A stretch of 64,000 bases of DNA. It comes from Ralstonia sp. NFACC01. Its GTDB lineage: Bacteria > Pseudomonadota > Gammaproteobacteria > Burkholderiales > Burkholderiaceae. Where the stretch lies: positions 620,001 through 684,000 of the forward strand of contig NZ_FOWV01000002.1 in NCBI RefSeq assembly GCF_900115545.1. Reading direction: 5' to 3'. This document shows, piece by piece, positions 8,281 to 16,034 of the stretch. A program made the translations under genes and the position numbers. The stretch's first letter is position 1. Each line of letters opens with the position of its first letter. The notes under the pieces are model-generated. The model was not told where the DNA came from and searched no databases. It was given only the letters and a program-made list of their open reading frames with translations.

Positions 8281-9324
8281 TCAGAATGCGTGGCGGATGC
8301 CGATCTGGAAGCCGGTCGGGCTCTGGCCGGCGTTCGGGTAGGCCTGCCACGTCACCGGATACGGGACCGACACGTTGTTCTTCAGCTTGATGTGCGCGAC
8401 GGTTGCGTACAGGTCGGTCCGCTTGGATAGCCCATAGATGTAGCCCGCTACGAAGCCCACGGCGTTGGAGACTTTCGTGTTGTTGTCGTCGTGGCGGTAG
8501 ACGGCGCTTGCATAGACGCGGCTGCGGCCGTCGATGTTCCAGCGCGCGCCGAGCTGCGCGTCCCACCCGCGCGAGTTGAACGCAACGTACGGCGGGTAGG
8601 CGTAATAGCCGTTGTACGTGTGGAAGATGGCCGTGGGCTCGAAGCCGCCGATCTTGTAGACGGCAGAGAAATAGTTGTCGCGCGACGAGTTGATGCGGCT
8701 GCTGTTGAAGATGTCGCGCGTGTACTGCAGCTCGCTCACCGCACCCAGGAACAGGGGGCCGCTGCGGTACTCCAGGCTCGTGCTCAGGAAGCGCCCTGCA
8801 CGCGTGGTGTCTTCCAGGCCCGTGGCGTACATCGCGCGGCCGGTAAAACCGAAGAAGCTCGGTGTCTTGTACTGGATGGCGTTGTCTACGCGGTACGACG
8901 CGTAGAAGAACTCCATGTTGTTGACCATGCTGAAATCAGCCGCCCAGCTCGGGTCGGCATAGCCGGCAATCCAGTACGACGGCGTGAACTGGCGGCCAAG
9001 CGTGATCTCGCCCAGTTTGTCGCTCTTCAGACCCACAAAGGATTGGCGAAACTGCGTCGCCTGCTTGCCGTCATCGGCCGAGAACATCGGCTCGATTGTG
9101 AACACGGCCCGGTTGCCATCCCCCAGATCCTCAACCCCGCTGATGTTGAAGCGCGAGTTGTTCAAGCCTCCACTCGACATGCGCGTGGTGGTGCCGTTGC
9201 CCGAAGAAATCAGGTGCGAGATGTTCAGATCGACGTAGCCGGACAGCCAGACGCGCGAGTCTGCTTGCGCAGCGCTGCTTACGCACAGCAGCATGGCGCC
9301 GGCGGCGAGTAGTTTCCTTTTCAT
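8281..9324 (-). CDS. Outer-membrane porin (Gram-negative general porin family)
   Basis: This 347-residue precursor has a signal peptide MKRKLLAAGAMLLCVSSAAQA, then an N-terminal strand DSRVWLSGYVDLNISHL. It has the usual PEFF-like loop region and ends with the aromatic residue Phe (GFQIGIRHAF), required for BamA-dependent insertion. It is the first gene of the porin-LVIVD-cytochrome run. The palindrome GTGTATACAC lies 125-134 bases upstream of its start and matches sites near the GntR regulator, so it is probably co-regulated with the catabolic genes. The substrate is unknown. Confidence 0.9.
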   Translation of the reverse strand: MKRKLLAAGAMLLCVSSAAQADSRVWLSGYVDLNISHLISSGNGTTTRMSSGGLNNSRFNISGVEDLGDGNRAVFTIEPMFSADDGKQATQFRQSFVGLKSDKLGEITLGRQFTPSYWIAGYADPSWAADFSMVNNMEFFYASYRVDNAIQYKTPSFFGFTGRAMYATGLEDTTRAGRFLSTSLEYRSGPLFLGAVSELQYTRDIFNSSRINSSRDNYFSAVYKIGGFEPTAIFHTYNGYYAYPPYVAFNSRGWDAQLGARWNIDGRSRVYASAVYRHDDNNTKVSNAVGFVAGYIYGLSKRTDLYATVAHIKLKNNVSVPYPVTWQAYPNAGQSPTGFQIGIRHAF

Positions 9325-9448
9325 TGGGTCTCCGAGTTTTTTGTGTGGTTGCTGCAGGGAGGGCGGCTTGTGCAGCGGCAGATCGTTTTGTCTGCTCGTC
9401 GCTTGCGTAGCCGGCTCTAAAGCCCTTCCTGTCTGTGTCGATGCTTTC

Positions 9449-9458
9449 GTGTATACAC
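9449..9458. promoter_or_regulatory. GntR-type operator, site A (upstream of porin-LVIVD-cytochrome)
   Basis: The perfect 10-base palindrome GTGTATACAC lies in the AT-rich 240-base gap between the two porin genes. Its core TGTATACA recurs at 12105-12112 and 15017-15024, both in promoter regions flanking the local GntR/FCD gene. FCD-type GntR proteins commonly bind short GT...AC palindromes. The role is inferred. Confidence 0.6.
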
Positions 9459-9564
9459 AGACGGAAAAAATTATACGTAGAGAATCATTTGGATTTAGAG
9501 CTTTATTTTTTTATACAAAACGCTGATTTGGTTATAGCGGGTAGACCCGGATAGCCGATGCGCG

Positions 9565-10584
9565 TCAGAACAGATGCCGCATGCCGATGGCGTAGGTCAT
9601 GGCCGTTGCGCTGCCGCTTTGCCGGTCGTAGACGCTGACTGCATAGACATCGGTGCGCTTGGAGAAGGCGTAGTCGAGCCCCGCTGCCGCGGTATTGCGC
9701 GTGGTGGCTACGCCGCGCGGCGCCGTGCGGCGTGTGTTTGCCCATTCGCCCAACAGCGACAACTGCGCGGTCAATGGCACGGAAGCACCGACCTCATAGG
9801 TATGCGATCCGATGTCCGTGGCGTTTGTGCGCGTGCCCTGGACGGCGCCGTACAACTTCAACCAGGTGAAGTCGTAAGTGGCACCGGCCAGGTAGGCGTC
9901 CTGGCTTGGGGCGGCGGCTCCTGCAACGATCCGGTTGCGTTGCACGGTCGCGACGGCGGTGAACGCCGCCGACGTGTAGTGCAGCGACGCAGCAGTGTTG
10001 TAGACGCCCGGCGCGCCGGGTTTTCCGCCCAATGCATACACGGCCGTGGCCTTGAGGCCATTCAGGTTGGGGCTGCTGTACTGTATGCCGTCGTTCCAGA
10101 CCGTGTCTCCTGCGATGGCACCGCCATATGAGGCGACGAACGTCCGCATCACCAGCGGCGAGAACAGGATCGACGCCTGGAACGGGTTGAGGGTTTGCTC
10201 ACCGAGATACATCAGATTGGTGTGCCGCCCGAAGGTCAGCTTGCCGAATCTGCCTTCCAGACCGACGTAGCTGTTGCGGCCCCAGAACGGGTCGGCCGAC
10301 GTGCGGCCCATACCGCCGGTGTCGGGTTGGAAGAAACTCTCCAACACGGCGATGGCGCGGGTGCCGCCGCCCAGGTCTTCGGTGGTCTTGACGCCCCAAT
10401 AAGGTGCGGTCAGGCCGGGTGCTTGCTGCAGGAGCGTTGCGGGTGGGCCACCGCTTCGTTTGGAACTCGCCATGTCGAGCCCAACCAGGCCGTACAGCGT
10501 GACAGAGGTCTGCGCCCAGGCGCAGTGCGACACCGACAAGCCAGCCACGCAAAGCGCCAGCGCCGGCAACGAGCGAACGTGCAT
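9565..10584 (-). CDS. Outer-membrane porin, second copy
   Basis: This 339-residue precursor begins MHVRSLPALALCVAGLSVSH with the signal peptide ending near AWA-Q, and continues with TSVTLYGLVGLDMASSKRSG, the standard first strand of Burkholderiales porins. It ends in Phe (AIGMRHLF). A GGGGGAT sequence precedes the chosen ATG. It follows the 2-hydroxyacid dehydrogenase gene by 68 bases and is probably the last gene of the VOC-dehydrogenase-porin transcript. It is quite different in sequence from the porin at 8281-9324, so the two do not look like a recent tandem duplicate and may admit different solutes. Confidence 0.9.
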   Translation of the reverse strand: MHVRSLPALALCVAGLSVSHCAWAQTSVTLYGLVGLDMASSKRSGGPPATLLQQAPGLTAPYWGVKTTEDLGGGTRAIAVLESFFQPDTGGMGRTSADPFWGRNSYVGLEGRFGKLTFGRHTNLMYLGEQTLNPFQASILFSPLVMRTFVASYGGAIAGDTVWNDGIQYSSPNLNGLKATAVYALGGKPGAPGVYNTAASLHYTSAAFTAVATVQRNRIVAGAAAPSQDAYLAGATYDFTWLKLYGAVQGTRTNATDIGSHTYEVGASVPLTAQLSLLGEWANTRRTAPRGVATTRNTAAAGLDYAFSKRTDVYAVSVYDRQSGSATAMTYAIGMRHLF

Positions 10585-10652
10585 GAAGATCCCCCAGAAG
10601 TTGGGAGTGGGCAGGACGGCGCGGCGCAACTTGTGCTGGCCGCGCCGCGGGG

Positions 10653-11597
10653 TCAGGCGGTGGGCACAGCCAGTTGCACGCGCTTACGCGCGAAATGCTG
10701 CGACAGGCTGGCGAGCAGCGCATCCCGCTGTGCCAGCCAGGAAGCAGGCGAGCGTCCAGCCATGTGCGGCGTGATCAGGACATTGCGATGGCGGAACAAC
10801 TCGGCTGGCACCTCGGGCTCGTTCTCGATGACGTCGAGCCCTGCGCCGGCAATCTCACCCGCATCCAACGCATCGAGCAGCGCCCGCGTGTCGAGCACTG
10901 AGCCGCGCGATACGTTGACGACATAGCCCGAGCTGCCGAGCGCCTGCAGGACCGAGCGATTGATCAGATGCCGTGTCTCGGGCCCACCATTGCAAGCGAT
11001 GACCAGGAAATCGCTCGCGGCGGCCAAAGCGGCGGGGCTGGCGTAATAGCGGCCCGGCGCGTCGGCTTGCGCGCGGCGGCCGTGATAGCCCACCTTCATC
11101 GCAAAGCCGTGCGCGCGCGCTGCAATCAACCGCCCGATACGACCCATGCCGACAATGCCGAGCGAGGCTCCCGCCAACGTTGGCCGAGCCTGGCGCGACT
11201 GCTGCCACCGCCCTTGCTGCACGGCTGCGGTGAGCGGTGCATAACCGCGCGCCAACGCCAGCAACATGCCGAAGGCGTGATCAGCAACCGTTTCTGCATT
11301 GGTGCCGGGCGCATGCGTCACGACGATGCCACGCCGCGCCGCGGCCTCCACATCAACGTTCTCGTAGCCCGCGCCGAACGCGCAGACGATTTCCAACGCA
11401 AGCAACTGCGCCATCTGAACATCAGACAACCCCGTCGAGCCATTGGTGACAACGGCCCGGATCGTCTCAGCACATGGAACATTGGGTGGCATACCGTCTG
11501 GGCAGTAGTGCAGCGCGTACTGGCTGCGCAGCGCATCGACTGTCGATTCCGGCAATGCAATCAACGCAAGCACCGCGGGCTGTGCCAGGGCGCTCAT
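10653..11597 (-). CDS. D-isomer-specific 2-hydroxyacid dehydrogenase
   Basis: This 314-residue NAD(P)-dependent enzyme reduces a 2-oxoacid or oxidises a D-2-hydroxyacid. The Rossmann motif GIVGMGRIG is at residues 147-155. The catalytic triad is in place: Arg231 (NVSRGS), Glu260 (IENEPE) and His278 (ITPHMAG). The family includes glyoxylate, hydroxypyruvate and hydroxyphenylpyruvate reductases, and the subtype is not resolved. Its ATG overlaps the TGA of the upstream VOC gene (ATGA at 11594-11597), showing tight coupling. With the hydrolase, aldolase and FAH-type genes nearby, a 2-oxoacid intermediate of the local catabolic pathway is a likely substrate. Confidence 0.88.
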   Translation of the reverse strand: MSALAQPAVLALIALPESTVDALRSQYALHYCPDGMPPNVPCAETIRAVVTNGSTGLSDVQMAQLLALEIVCAFGAGYENVDVEAAARRGIVVTHAPGTNAETVADHAFGMLLALARGYAPLTAAVQQGRWQQSRQARPTLAGASLGIVGMGRIGRLIAARAHGFAMKVGYHGRRAQADAPGRYYASPAALAAASDFLVIACNGGPETRHLINRSVLQALGSSGYVVNVSRGSVLDTRALLDALDAGEIAGAGLDVIENEPEVPAELFRHRNVLITPHMAGRSPASWLAQRDALLASLSQHFARKRVQLAVPTA

Positions 11598-12004
11598 GAC
11601 TGCGAGGGCGCCACTTCCTTCACCGCGCCTTTCCAGCCGTTTTCCGTGATGTCGAAGACTGTGCCGTCCGGCATGCGGTACTTCACCTCGTAGAACACGT
11701 TCGGGTCTTTTTCGTGGCGGCCCGTCAGGTAGGTGCCGCCTGCGGCGACGACGCGCGCGGCAGTGTCTTCCACGCTGTCGACCCACATGCCGAAGTGGAT
11801 CACGCCGCGCACGTCTTTCAGGCCGGCGTAGCCAGGCACGGTCTCGTCCTTGAAGTTGAGCAGCGCGACGTTCATGGTGCCGTCCGTCATGTAAATGCCG
11901 CGCATGGCATTGCCTGCGCGGCGCATACCGAAGGCCTTTTCAAAAAACTGGGCAGCGGCTTCCGGATCTTCAACCGAAAGCGCGATGTGGCGGAGTTTGT
12001 CCAT
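11594..12004 (-). CDS. VOC-superfamily (glyoxalase-like) protein
   Basis: This 136-residue protein of the vicinal-oxygen-chelate fold starts MDKLRHIALSVEDPEAAAQFF, the standard first beta-alpha unit, with a second module beginning near GVIHFGMWVDSVEDTAARV. Candidate metal ligands are the His of RHIALS, a His in VIHFG and the Glu of FDITENGW. VOC proteins include glyoxalase I, epimerases and extradiol dioxygenases, and at this size a lyase, isomerase or small dioxygenase is possible. A longer in-frame start exists, but 12004 agrees with the family. It is the first gene of the minus-strand operon, divergent from the hydrolase across operator site B. Confidence 0.82.
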   Translation of the reverse strand: MDKLRHIALSVEDPEAAAQFFEKAFGMRRAGNAMRGIYMTDGTMNVALLNFKDETVPGYAGLKDVRGVIHFGMWVDSVEDTAARVVAAGGTYLTGRHEKDPNVFYEVKYRMPDGTVFDITENGWKGAVKEVAPSQS

Positions 12005-12085
12005 GAACGTCCTCAAAGCTTGGCGACGTGCGCCGTGATGGAAGGTGGCAGGACTGTGACGCAAGTTCCCTCGAGAATTCACTAG

Positions 12086-12115
12086 GTATACTACTTATAC
12101 ATTGTGTATACACAA
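12086..12115. promoter_or_regulatory. GntR-type operator, site B (VOC / hydrolase divergent region)
   Basis: The perfect 14-base palindrome TTGTGTATACACAA (12102-12115) lies in the 217-base gap between divergent genes. A further GTATAC half-core is at 12086-12091. It is the best version of the TGTATACA motif seen also at sites A and C, and is placed to control both the VOC-dehydrogenase-porin and the hydrolase-aldolase transcripts. Confidence 0.68.
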
Positions 12116-12221
12116 GGATGAATTTATATACCAGAATAGCTTCCAATCGCCGTCCGATGAGGTTGGCGCCAGTGCGCTTCGTCACGAACCCTGTTTTCGG
12201 GCGCTATGCAGGAGGCTGTGG

Positions 12222-13169
12222 ATGCAGGTTTTGCAGGAACCGCTGGGCAATCTTTCCGCCGAGCTGAGGCAGCGCTTCGCGCAGATCGGCGCTGTCTGGG
12301 GGCGCGACATCAACGCGCATCGCGATCTCGTGATCAATGCATATACGCCGCTGGTGGCCGCTGCCGCCAATGACGCGGCCGATCGCTGTGAAGTCCGGCG
12401 CGACGTGCCGTACGGTCCGCATGAGCGGCAACGTCTCGATGTGTTCGTCCATACCGCCGCGCGCTTGACTGGCCACGCCGACGTGGTGGTGTTCGTGCAC
12501 GGTGGCGCGTTCCTGCGTGGCAGCAAGAGCTTCAATGGGCTGATCTACGACAACGTGTCGCGCTGGTTTGCGCGGCAAGGGTGCGTAGCCGTCAATGTGG
12601 AATACCGGCTGGCGCCAGAGGCGCCATACCCCGCCGGGGCGGAAGACGTGGCCGCCGCGCTGGACTGGGTGCGCGCGCATGTCGCAGGGCTTGGCGGCAA
12701 CCCGCAGCGGGTCTTCCTGGTCGGGCATTCGGCCGGTGGCGCCCATGTCGCCACGTATCTCGCCGATCCGGCATTGGCCGCGCGGCGCACTACCCACGTT
12801 GCAGGGGCGGTACTGATCAGCGCCCGCGTGGCAGCCGACGTATTACCCGACAACCCGAACGCCGCCGGCGTGCGCGCGTACTTCGGGGACGACACCTCGC
12901 TGTACGCACAGCGCTCACCGCTCACCCACGCACACCACATCGACGTACCGCTGATGGTGGTCGTGGCCGAATACGAGAACCCGTATCTCGATGCCTACGG
13001 GGCAGCGTTTTTCGAGCGCATAGCCCAGGCACGCCAACGCACGGGCCGCCCCGCGCAGGCACCGCGCTTCGTGCAGATGCTTCGGCACAACCACACCTCT
13101 GTGGTTGCGCATTTCGATTCCGGCGAGACGCTGCTCGGCAACGCGATGCTTGATTTCTTCCGCGCCTGA
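12222..13169 (+). CDS. Alpha/beta hydrolase of the HGG esterase/lipase (HSL-like) group
   Basis: This 315-residue serine hydrolase has the oxyanion-hole motif HGG at 93-95 and the nucleophile elbow GHSAG at 168-172 (Ser170). A C-terminal HNHTSVV segment supplies the likely catalytic His. The layout resembles carboxylesterases and arylformamidases, so ester, lactone or N-formyl hydrolysis is possible. The true substrate is not evident. ATG 12222 is preceded by GGAGG at good spacing; the frame extends upstream through operator site B, which excludes earlier starts. It probably forms an operon with the DapA-like gene 41 bases downstream. Confidence 0.85.
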   Translation: MQVLQEPLGNLSAELRQRFAQIGAVWGRDINAHRDLVINAYTPLVAAAANDAADRCEVRRDVPYGPHERQRLDVFVHTAARLTGHADVVVFVHGGAFLRGSKSFNGLIYDNVSRWFARQGCVAVNVEYRLAPEAPYPAGAEDVAAALDWVRAHVAGLGGNPQRVFLVGHSAGGAHVATYLADPALAARRTTHVAGAVLISARVAADVLPDNPNAAGVRAYFGDDTSLYAQRSPLTHAHHIDVPLMVVVAEYENPYLDAYGAAFFERIAQARQRTGRPAQAPRFVQMLRHNHTSVVAHFDSGETLLGNAMLDFFRA

Positions 13170-13210
13170 CTGCTGCCGTTCCGCTTCGTTCATCCCCTTA
13201 GGAGATCTGC

Positions 13211-14134
13211 ATGTCCGCATTTGGCAAGCCGCGCGTGTTCGCGCCCGTTGTCACGCCGTTCCGCTCAGACCTTGGTGTCGACACGCCGCGCTTTGTCGCG
13301 TTTTGCCGCTGGCTGGTCGGGCAGGGTGCGGGCCTGGCCGTGTTCGGCACCAATAGCGAGGCGAGTTCCCTGAGCCTGGCCGAGCGCCGCGCCATGCTCG
13401 ACGCCGTGTTTGCCGCTGACATCGACCCGACGCAACTGCTGCCCGGCACCGGTGCCTGCGCATTGACGGAAGCGATCGAGTTGACGCGTCATGCTGTGAC
13501 AGGTCATTGCGCCGGTGTGCTGATGCTGCCGCCGTTCTACTACCAGGGCGTAAGCGACGACGGCCTGTTCGCGTATTACTCCGAGGTCATTCAGGCCGTT
13601 GGCTCGGATGCCTTGCGCGTGCTCCTGTATCACATCCCGCAGTTCACGGGCGTGCCGATTTCGCACGCGCTGATCGAGCGGTTGGTTGCCGCTTATCCGA
13701 ACACCGTAGTCGGCATCAAGGACAGCTCAGGTGATTGGGCGAATACCGAGGCGATGCTCAAGCGCTTTCCCGAATTTGCCGTGTTTCCGGCGTCTGAAGC
13801 GCTGCTCGGCAAGGCGCTACCGCTGGGCGCGGCCGGTTGCATTTCGGCCACGGCCAACCTGCAGCCGCATGCGATTGCCCGCCTGCTTGCCGCTACGACG
13901 GCTGAAGAGCGAGCGACCTGGGAAGCGGAGGTGACGGCCTTGCGCACCATCGTGCAGGCGCTGCCGATGATCCCAGCGCTCAAGGCCGTGCTGGGCCATC
14001 ACATGCAGCACGAAGGCTGGAGCCGCGTGCGCCCGCCCTTGACTGCGTTCAGCGCAGAACAGGCGGGGGCGCTGCTGGCGCAGCTCGGTGCATTGGGGTT
14101 TTCGATGCCACAGGCCCAGCAGGTGGCGGCATGA
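13211..14134 (+). CDS. DapA/NanA-family Schiff-base aldolase or dehydratase
   Basis: This 307-residue class I aldolase-superfamily enzyme has the Schiff-base lysine Lys170 in GIKDSSG and the catalytic Tyr140 in LLYHIP. A GTNSEASS loop (about 46-53) replaces the GTTGE signature of true DapA. That change and its place beside a hydrolase and an FAH-type gene argue against lysine biosynthesis. It more likely cleaves or dehydrates a pyruvate-derived 2-oxoacid. AGGAGAT precedes the ATG. It converges on the GntR gene with only 17 bases between stops. Confidence 0.87.
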   Translation: MSAFGKPRVFAPVVTPFRSDLGVDTPRFVAFCRWLVGQGAGLAVFGTNSEASSLSLAERRAMLDAVFAADIDPTQLLPGTGACALTEAIELTRHAVTGHCAGVLMLPPFYYQGVSDDGLFAYYSEVIQAVGSDALRVLLYHIPQFTGVPISHALIERLVAAYPNTVVGIKDSSGDWANTEAMLKRFPEFAVFPASEALLGKALPLGAAGCISATANLQPHAIARLLAATTAEERATWEAEVTALRTIVQALPMIPALKAVLGHHMQHEGWSRVRPPLTAFSAEQAGALLAQLGALGFSMPQAQQVAA

Positions 14135-14151
14135 GTGTTTTGGACGAAACC

Positions 14152-14811
14152 TCAGGCGCTCGCGCGGGCGCTGTGCTGCTTCTTCAGGCGGCCGAGCACG
14201 ACGATCGACAGACGCGCGGTGTGATCGCGCATCGCGTTGTAGGCGCGCTCCGGATCTGCGCTAAGGATGGCGGAGACGATCTCGCGGTGCTCGTCGGTGG
14301 CGGCTTCAAAACGTGTGGGCGATGCCGGTTGCGCCGCGCGGAAACCAGCCAGCCGCTGGCGCTGTACCGCAATGATCGACGCCAGCGATTTGCTCTGCGC
14401 GCCCTTGCAGATGAGCTCGTGGAATTCACGGTTGAGCTCGAAGTAGAGCGCTTCGTCGCCGCGCGCGATGGCTTCGTTCATGTCGCTCTGGAGCACTTCG
14501 AGCTGCTTCTTCTCGACCACGCTCATGCGTTGCGCACTCAGGCGGCAGCACAGGGCTTCCAGCTCGCACATGGCTTCGAGCATGTCGGCCAGTTCTTCGA
14601 TGCTGAATTGTGCGACCACTACGCCCTTGCGCGGCGTGAGTTCGACCAGTCCACGGACGGCCAGCTCGCGCAGAGCCTCGCGGATGGGCGTGCGCGACGC
14701 ATTGAAGCGCTCGGCCAGCGCCGCTTCTTCGAGCTTCTGACCCGGCTCAAGCGTGCCGTCGATGATCTCGTCGCACAGCAGTCGATAGATTTTGGAAGAG
14801 AGCGTCGTCAT
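14152..14811 (-). CDS. GntR-family (FCD subfamily) transcriptional regulator
   Basis: This 219-residue protein has an N-terminal winged helix (about 1-70), with the typical segment LAERFNASRTPIREALRELAVRGLV. It is followed by a helical FCD ligand domain in which potential metal/ligand residues are visible (Asp and His in ELNREFHELI, two His in TDEHREIV and MRDHTA). Such regulators usually repress acid or aromatic catabolic operons until bound by the substrate. It is divergent from the FAH-type gene. The shared TGTATACA sites at 9449, 12102 and 15017 are its most likely operators. Confidence 0.93.
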   Translation of the reverse strand: MTTLSSKIYRLLCDEIIDGTLEPGQKLEEAALAERFNASRTPIREALRELAVRGLVELTPRKGVVVAQFSIEELADMLEAMCELEALCCRLSAQRMSVVEKKQLEVLQSDMNEAIARGDEALYFELNREFHELICKGAQSKSLASIIAVQRQRLAGFRAAQPASPTRFEAATDEHREIVSAILSADPERAYNAMRDHTARLSIVVLGRLKKQHSARASA

Positions 14812-14977
14812 CGTGTCAGCGGTGGGGTTGGGCGCAACGGTGGTCTACGCAGACGTGCGTCGCATTATGCGCCAGCAGCCCCGCAGGGCAACCCGATGCG
14901 ATGCATCGCACGCTGTATCGGCAGTGCCGGCTTGCCTTGGGAGAACCCCACGGTCCGCCGGTTTTTCTGGAATGGGA

Positions 14978-15024
14978 GTATACGCTAGTTACATGTTGAA
15001 TACATAGATTGGTATATGTATACA
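14978..15024. promoter_or_regulatory. GntR-type operator, site C (gntR / FAH divergent region)
   Basis: TGTATACA at 15017-15024 is followed by AAAC, and a second GTATAC core lies at 14978-14983. The region is AT-rich compared with the surrounding genes. It sits 36 bases before the start of the FAH-family gene and so could repress that transcript and the regulator itself. Confidence 0.5.
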
Positions 15025-15059
15025 AAACAAATTCACTCATCACGACAGTGAGGACACAA

Positions 15060-15980
15060 GTGATCAGTTTCGGGATTGCAAGCTATGAAATGAATGGCCG
15101 CGTTGCTGCTGGATTGAGCGTGGGCGACGCGCTGTATGACATGCAGACCGTGTTGAAGCAGGCCACGGGAGCCACAACGCCCATAGACGTCGATGCCCTT
15201 GTCCGAGACTGGGACAAGAGCGGCGCGGCTGCCGTGCAGCAGTTCGAGGCGGCGGCGCGCGCCGTTGCCGACGGCACCATCACCGCCAAGCCGCTCATTG
15301 GCTACCGGCTGCGCGTGCCGTTCACGCCGCGCCGCATCTTTGCCGCTGCCTCCAACTATTACGAGCATGCCCGCGAGATGGGCACCGAGCTGGCCCCGCG
15401 CGAGGAAAGCACGCCCTACATGTTCATGAAGGCCGAGACCAGCGTGGTGCCGACGCTGGCCGAGGTACGCATCCCGCCGCACGCGGAGCGGGTCGACTGG
15501 GAGGTGGAGCTGGCCGTGGTGATCGGCAAGCCGGGCCGCCAGATTGCCATTGAAGATGCGCTGGACTACGTAGCCGGCTACACCGTGCTGAATGACGTGA
15601 GTGCGCGCGATCTGAACCGCCGGACGGACTATCCGTTCAAACACGACTGGTTTCGCGGCAAGAGTTTCGATACCTTCGGGCCGCTGGGGCCATGGCTGGT
15701 GCCCCGTGCGTGTATTGCCGAGCCGCAGAACCTGCGCATGCGGCTGACGGTCAACGGCGAGACCATGCAGGACGGCAACACGTCGGAGATGATCTTCAGC
15801 GTGGCCGAGCAGATCCACTACCTGTCGTCGATCCTGACGCTGCAGCCGGGCGACGTGATTGCCACCGGCACGCCGACGGGGGTCGGCATGGGCCGCGGCA
15901 TTTACCTCAAGCCCGGCGATGTGATGGTGGCGTCCATCGACGGGATCGGGTCGATCGAAAATCCGCTGGTGCAGGGATAA
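15060..15980 (+). CDS. Fumarylacetoacetate-hydrolase-family enzyme (hydratase/isomerase/hydrolase)
   Basis: This 306-residue protein has the FAH fold. The metal-site motif DWEVELAVVIGK and the downstream NDVSARDL segment with Asp are conserved, as is FDTFGPLGPW. The family includes 2-hydroxyhepta-2,4-diene-1,7-dioate isomerase, diketo-acid hydrolases and acylpyruvases, acting on 2,4-dioxo or enol acids. GTG 15060 is chosen because GAGGA precedes it. Upstream in-frame starts lie within operator site C. It probably heads the transcript that continues into the ABC transporter genes 54 bases later, linking uptake and breakdown. Confidence 0.87.
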   Translation: MISFGIASYEMNGRVAAGLSVGDALYDMQTVLKQATGATTPIDVDALVRDWDKSGAAAVQQFEAAARAVADGTITAKPLIGYRLRVPFTPRRIFAAASNYYEHAREMGTELAPREESTPYMFMKAETSVVPTLAEVRIPPHAERVDWEVELAVVIGKPGRQIAIEDALDYVAGYTVLNDVSARDLNRRTDYPFKHDWFRGKSFDTFGPLGPWLVPRACIAEPQNLRMRLTVNGETMQDGNTSEMIFSVAEQIHYLSSILTLQPGDVIATGTPTGVGMGRGIYLKPGDVMVASIDGIGSIENPLVQG

Positions 15981-16034
15981 CGCACTTCGCGCACGGATCA
16001 CAGTCCTGTCACACCATATCTTGACGGAGGAGAC

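Noticed and set aside
8281-10584. Two adjacent porin genes as a recent tandem duplication
   Set aside because: Signal peptides, loops and lengths differ strongly; only general porin features are shared.
12222-13169. Alpha/beta hydrolase considered as a kynurenine formamidase (KynB-like) feeding the kyn operon
   Set aside because: It has the HGG and GHSAG motifs shared by many esterases but sits in the GntR-controlled block 8 kb away from the kyn operon, and nothing specific to formamidases is visible.
13211-14134. DapA-like gene considered as lysine-pathway dapA
   Set aside because: The GTTGE-type loop is altered to GTNSE and the genomic setting is catabolic, so a biosynthetic role is not supported.
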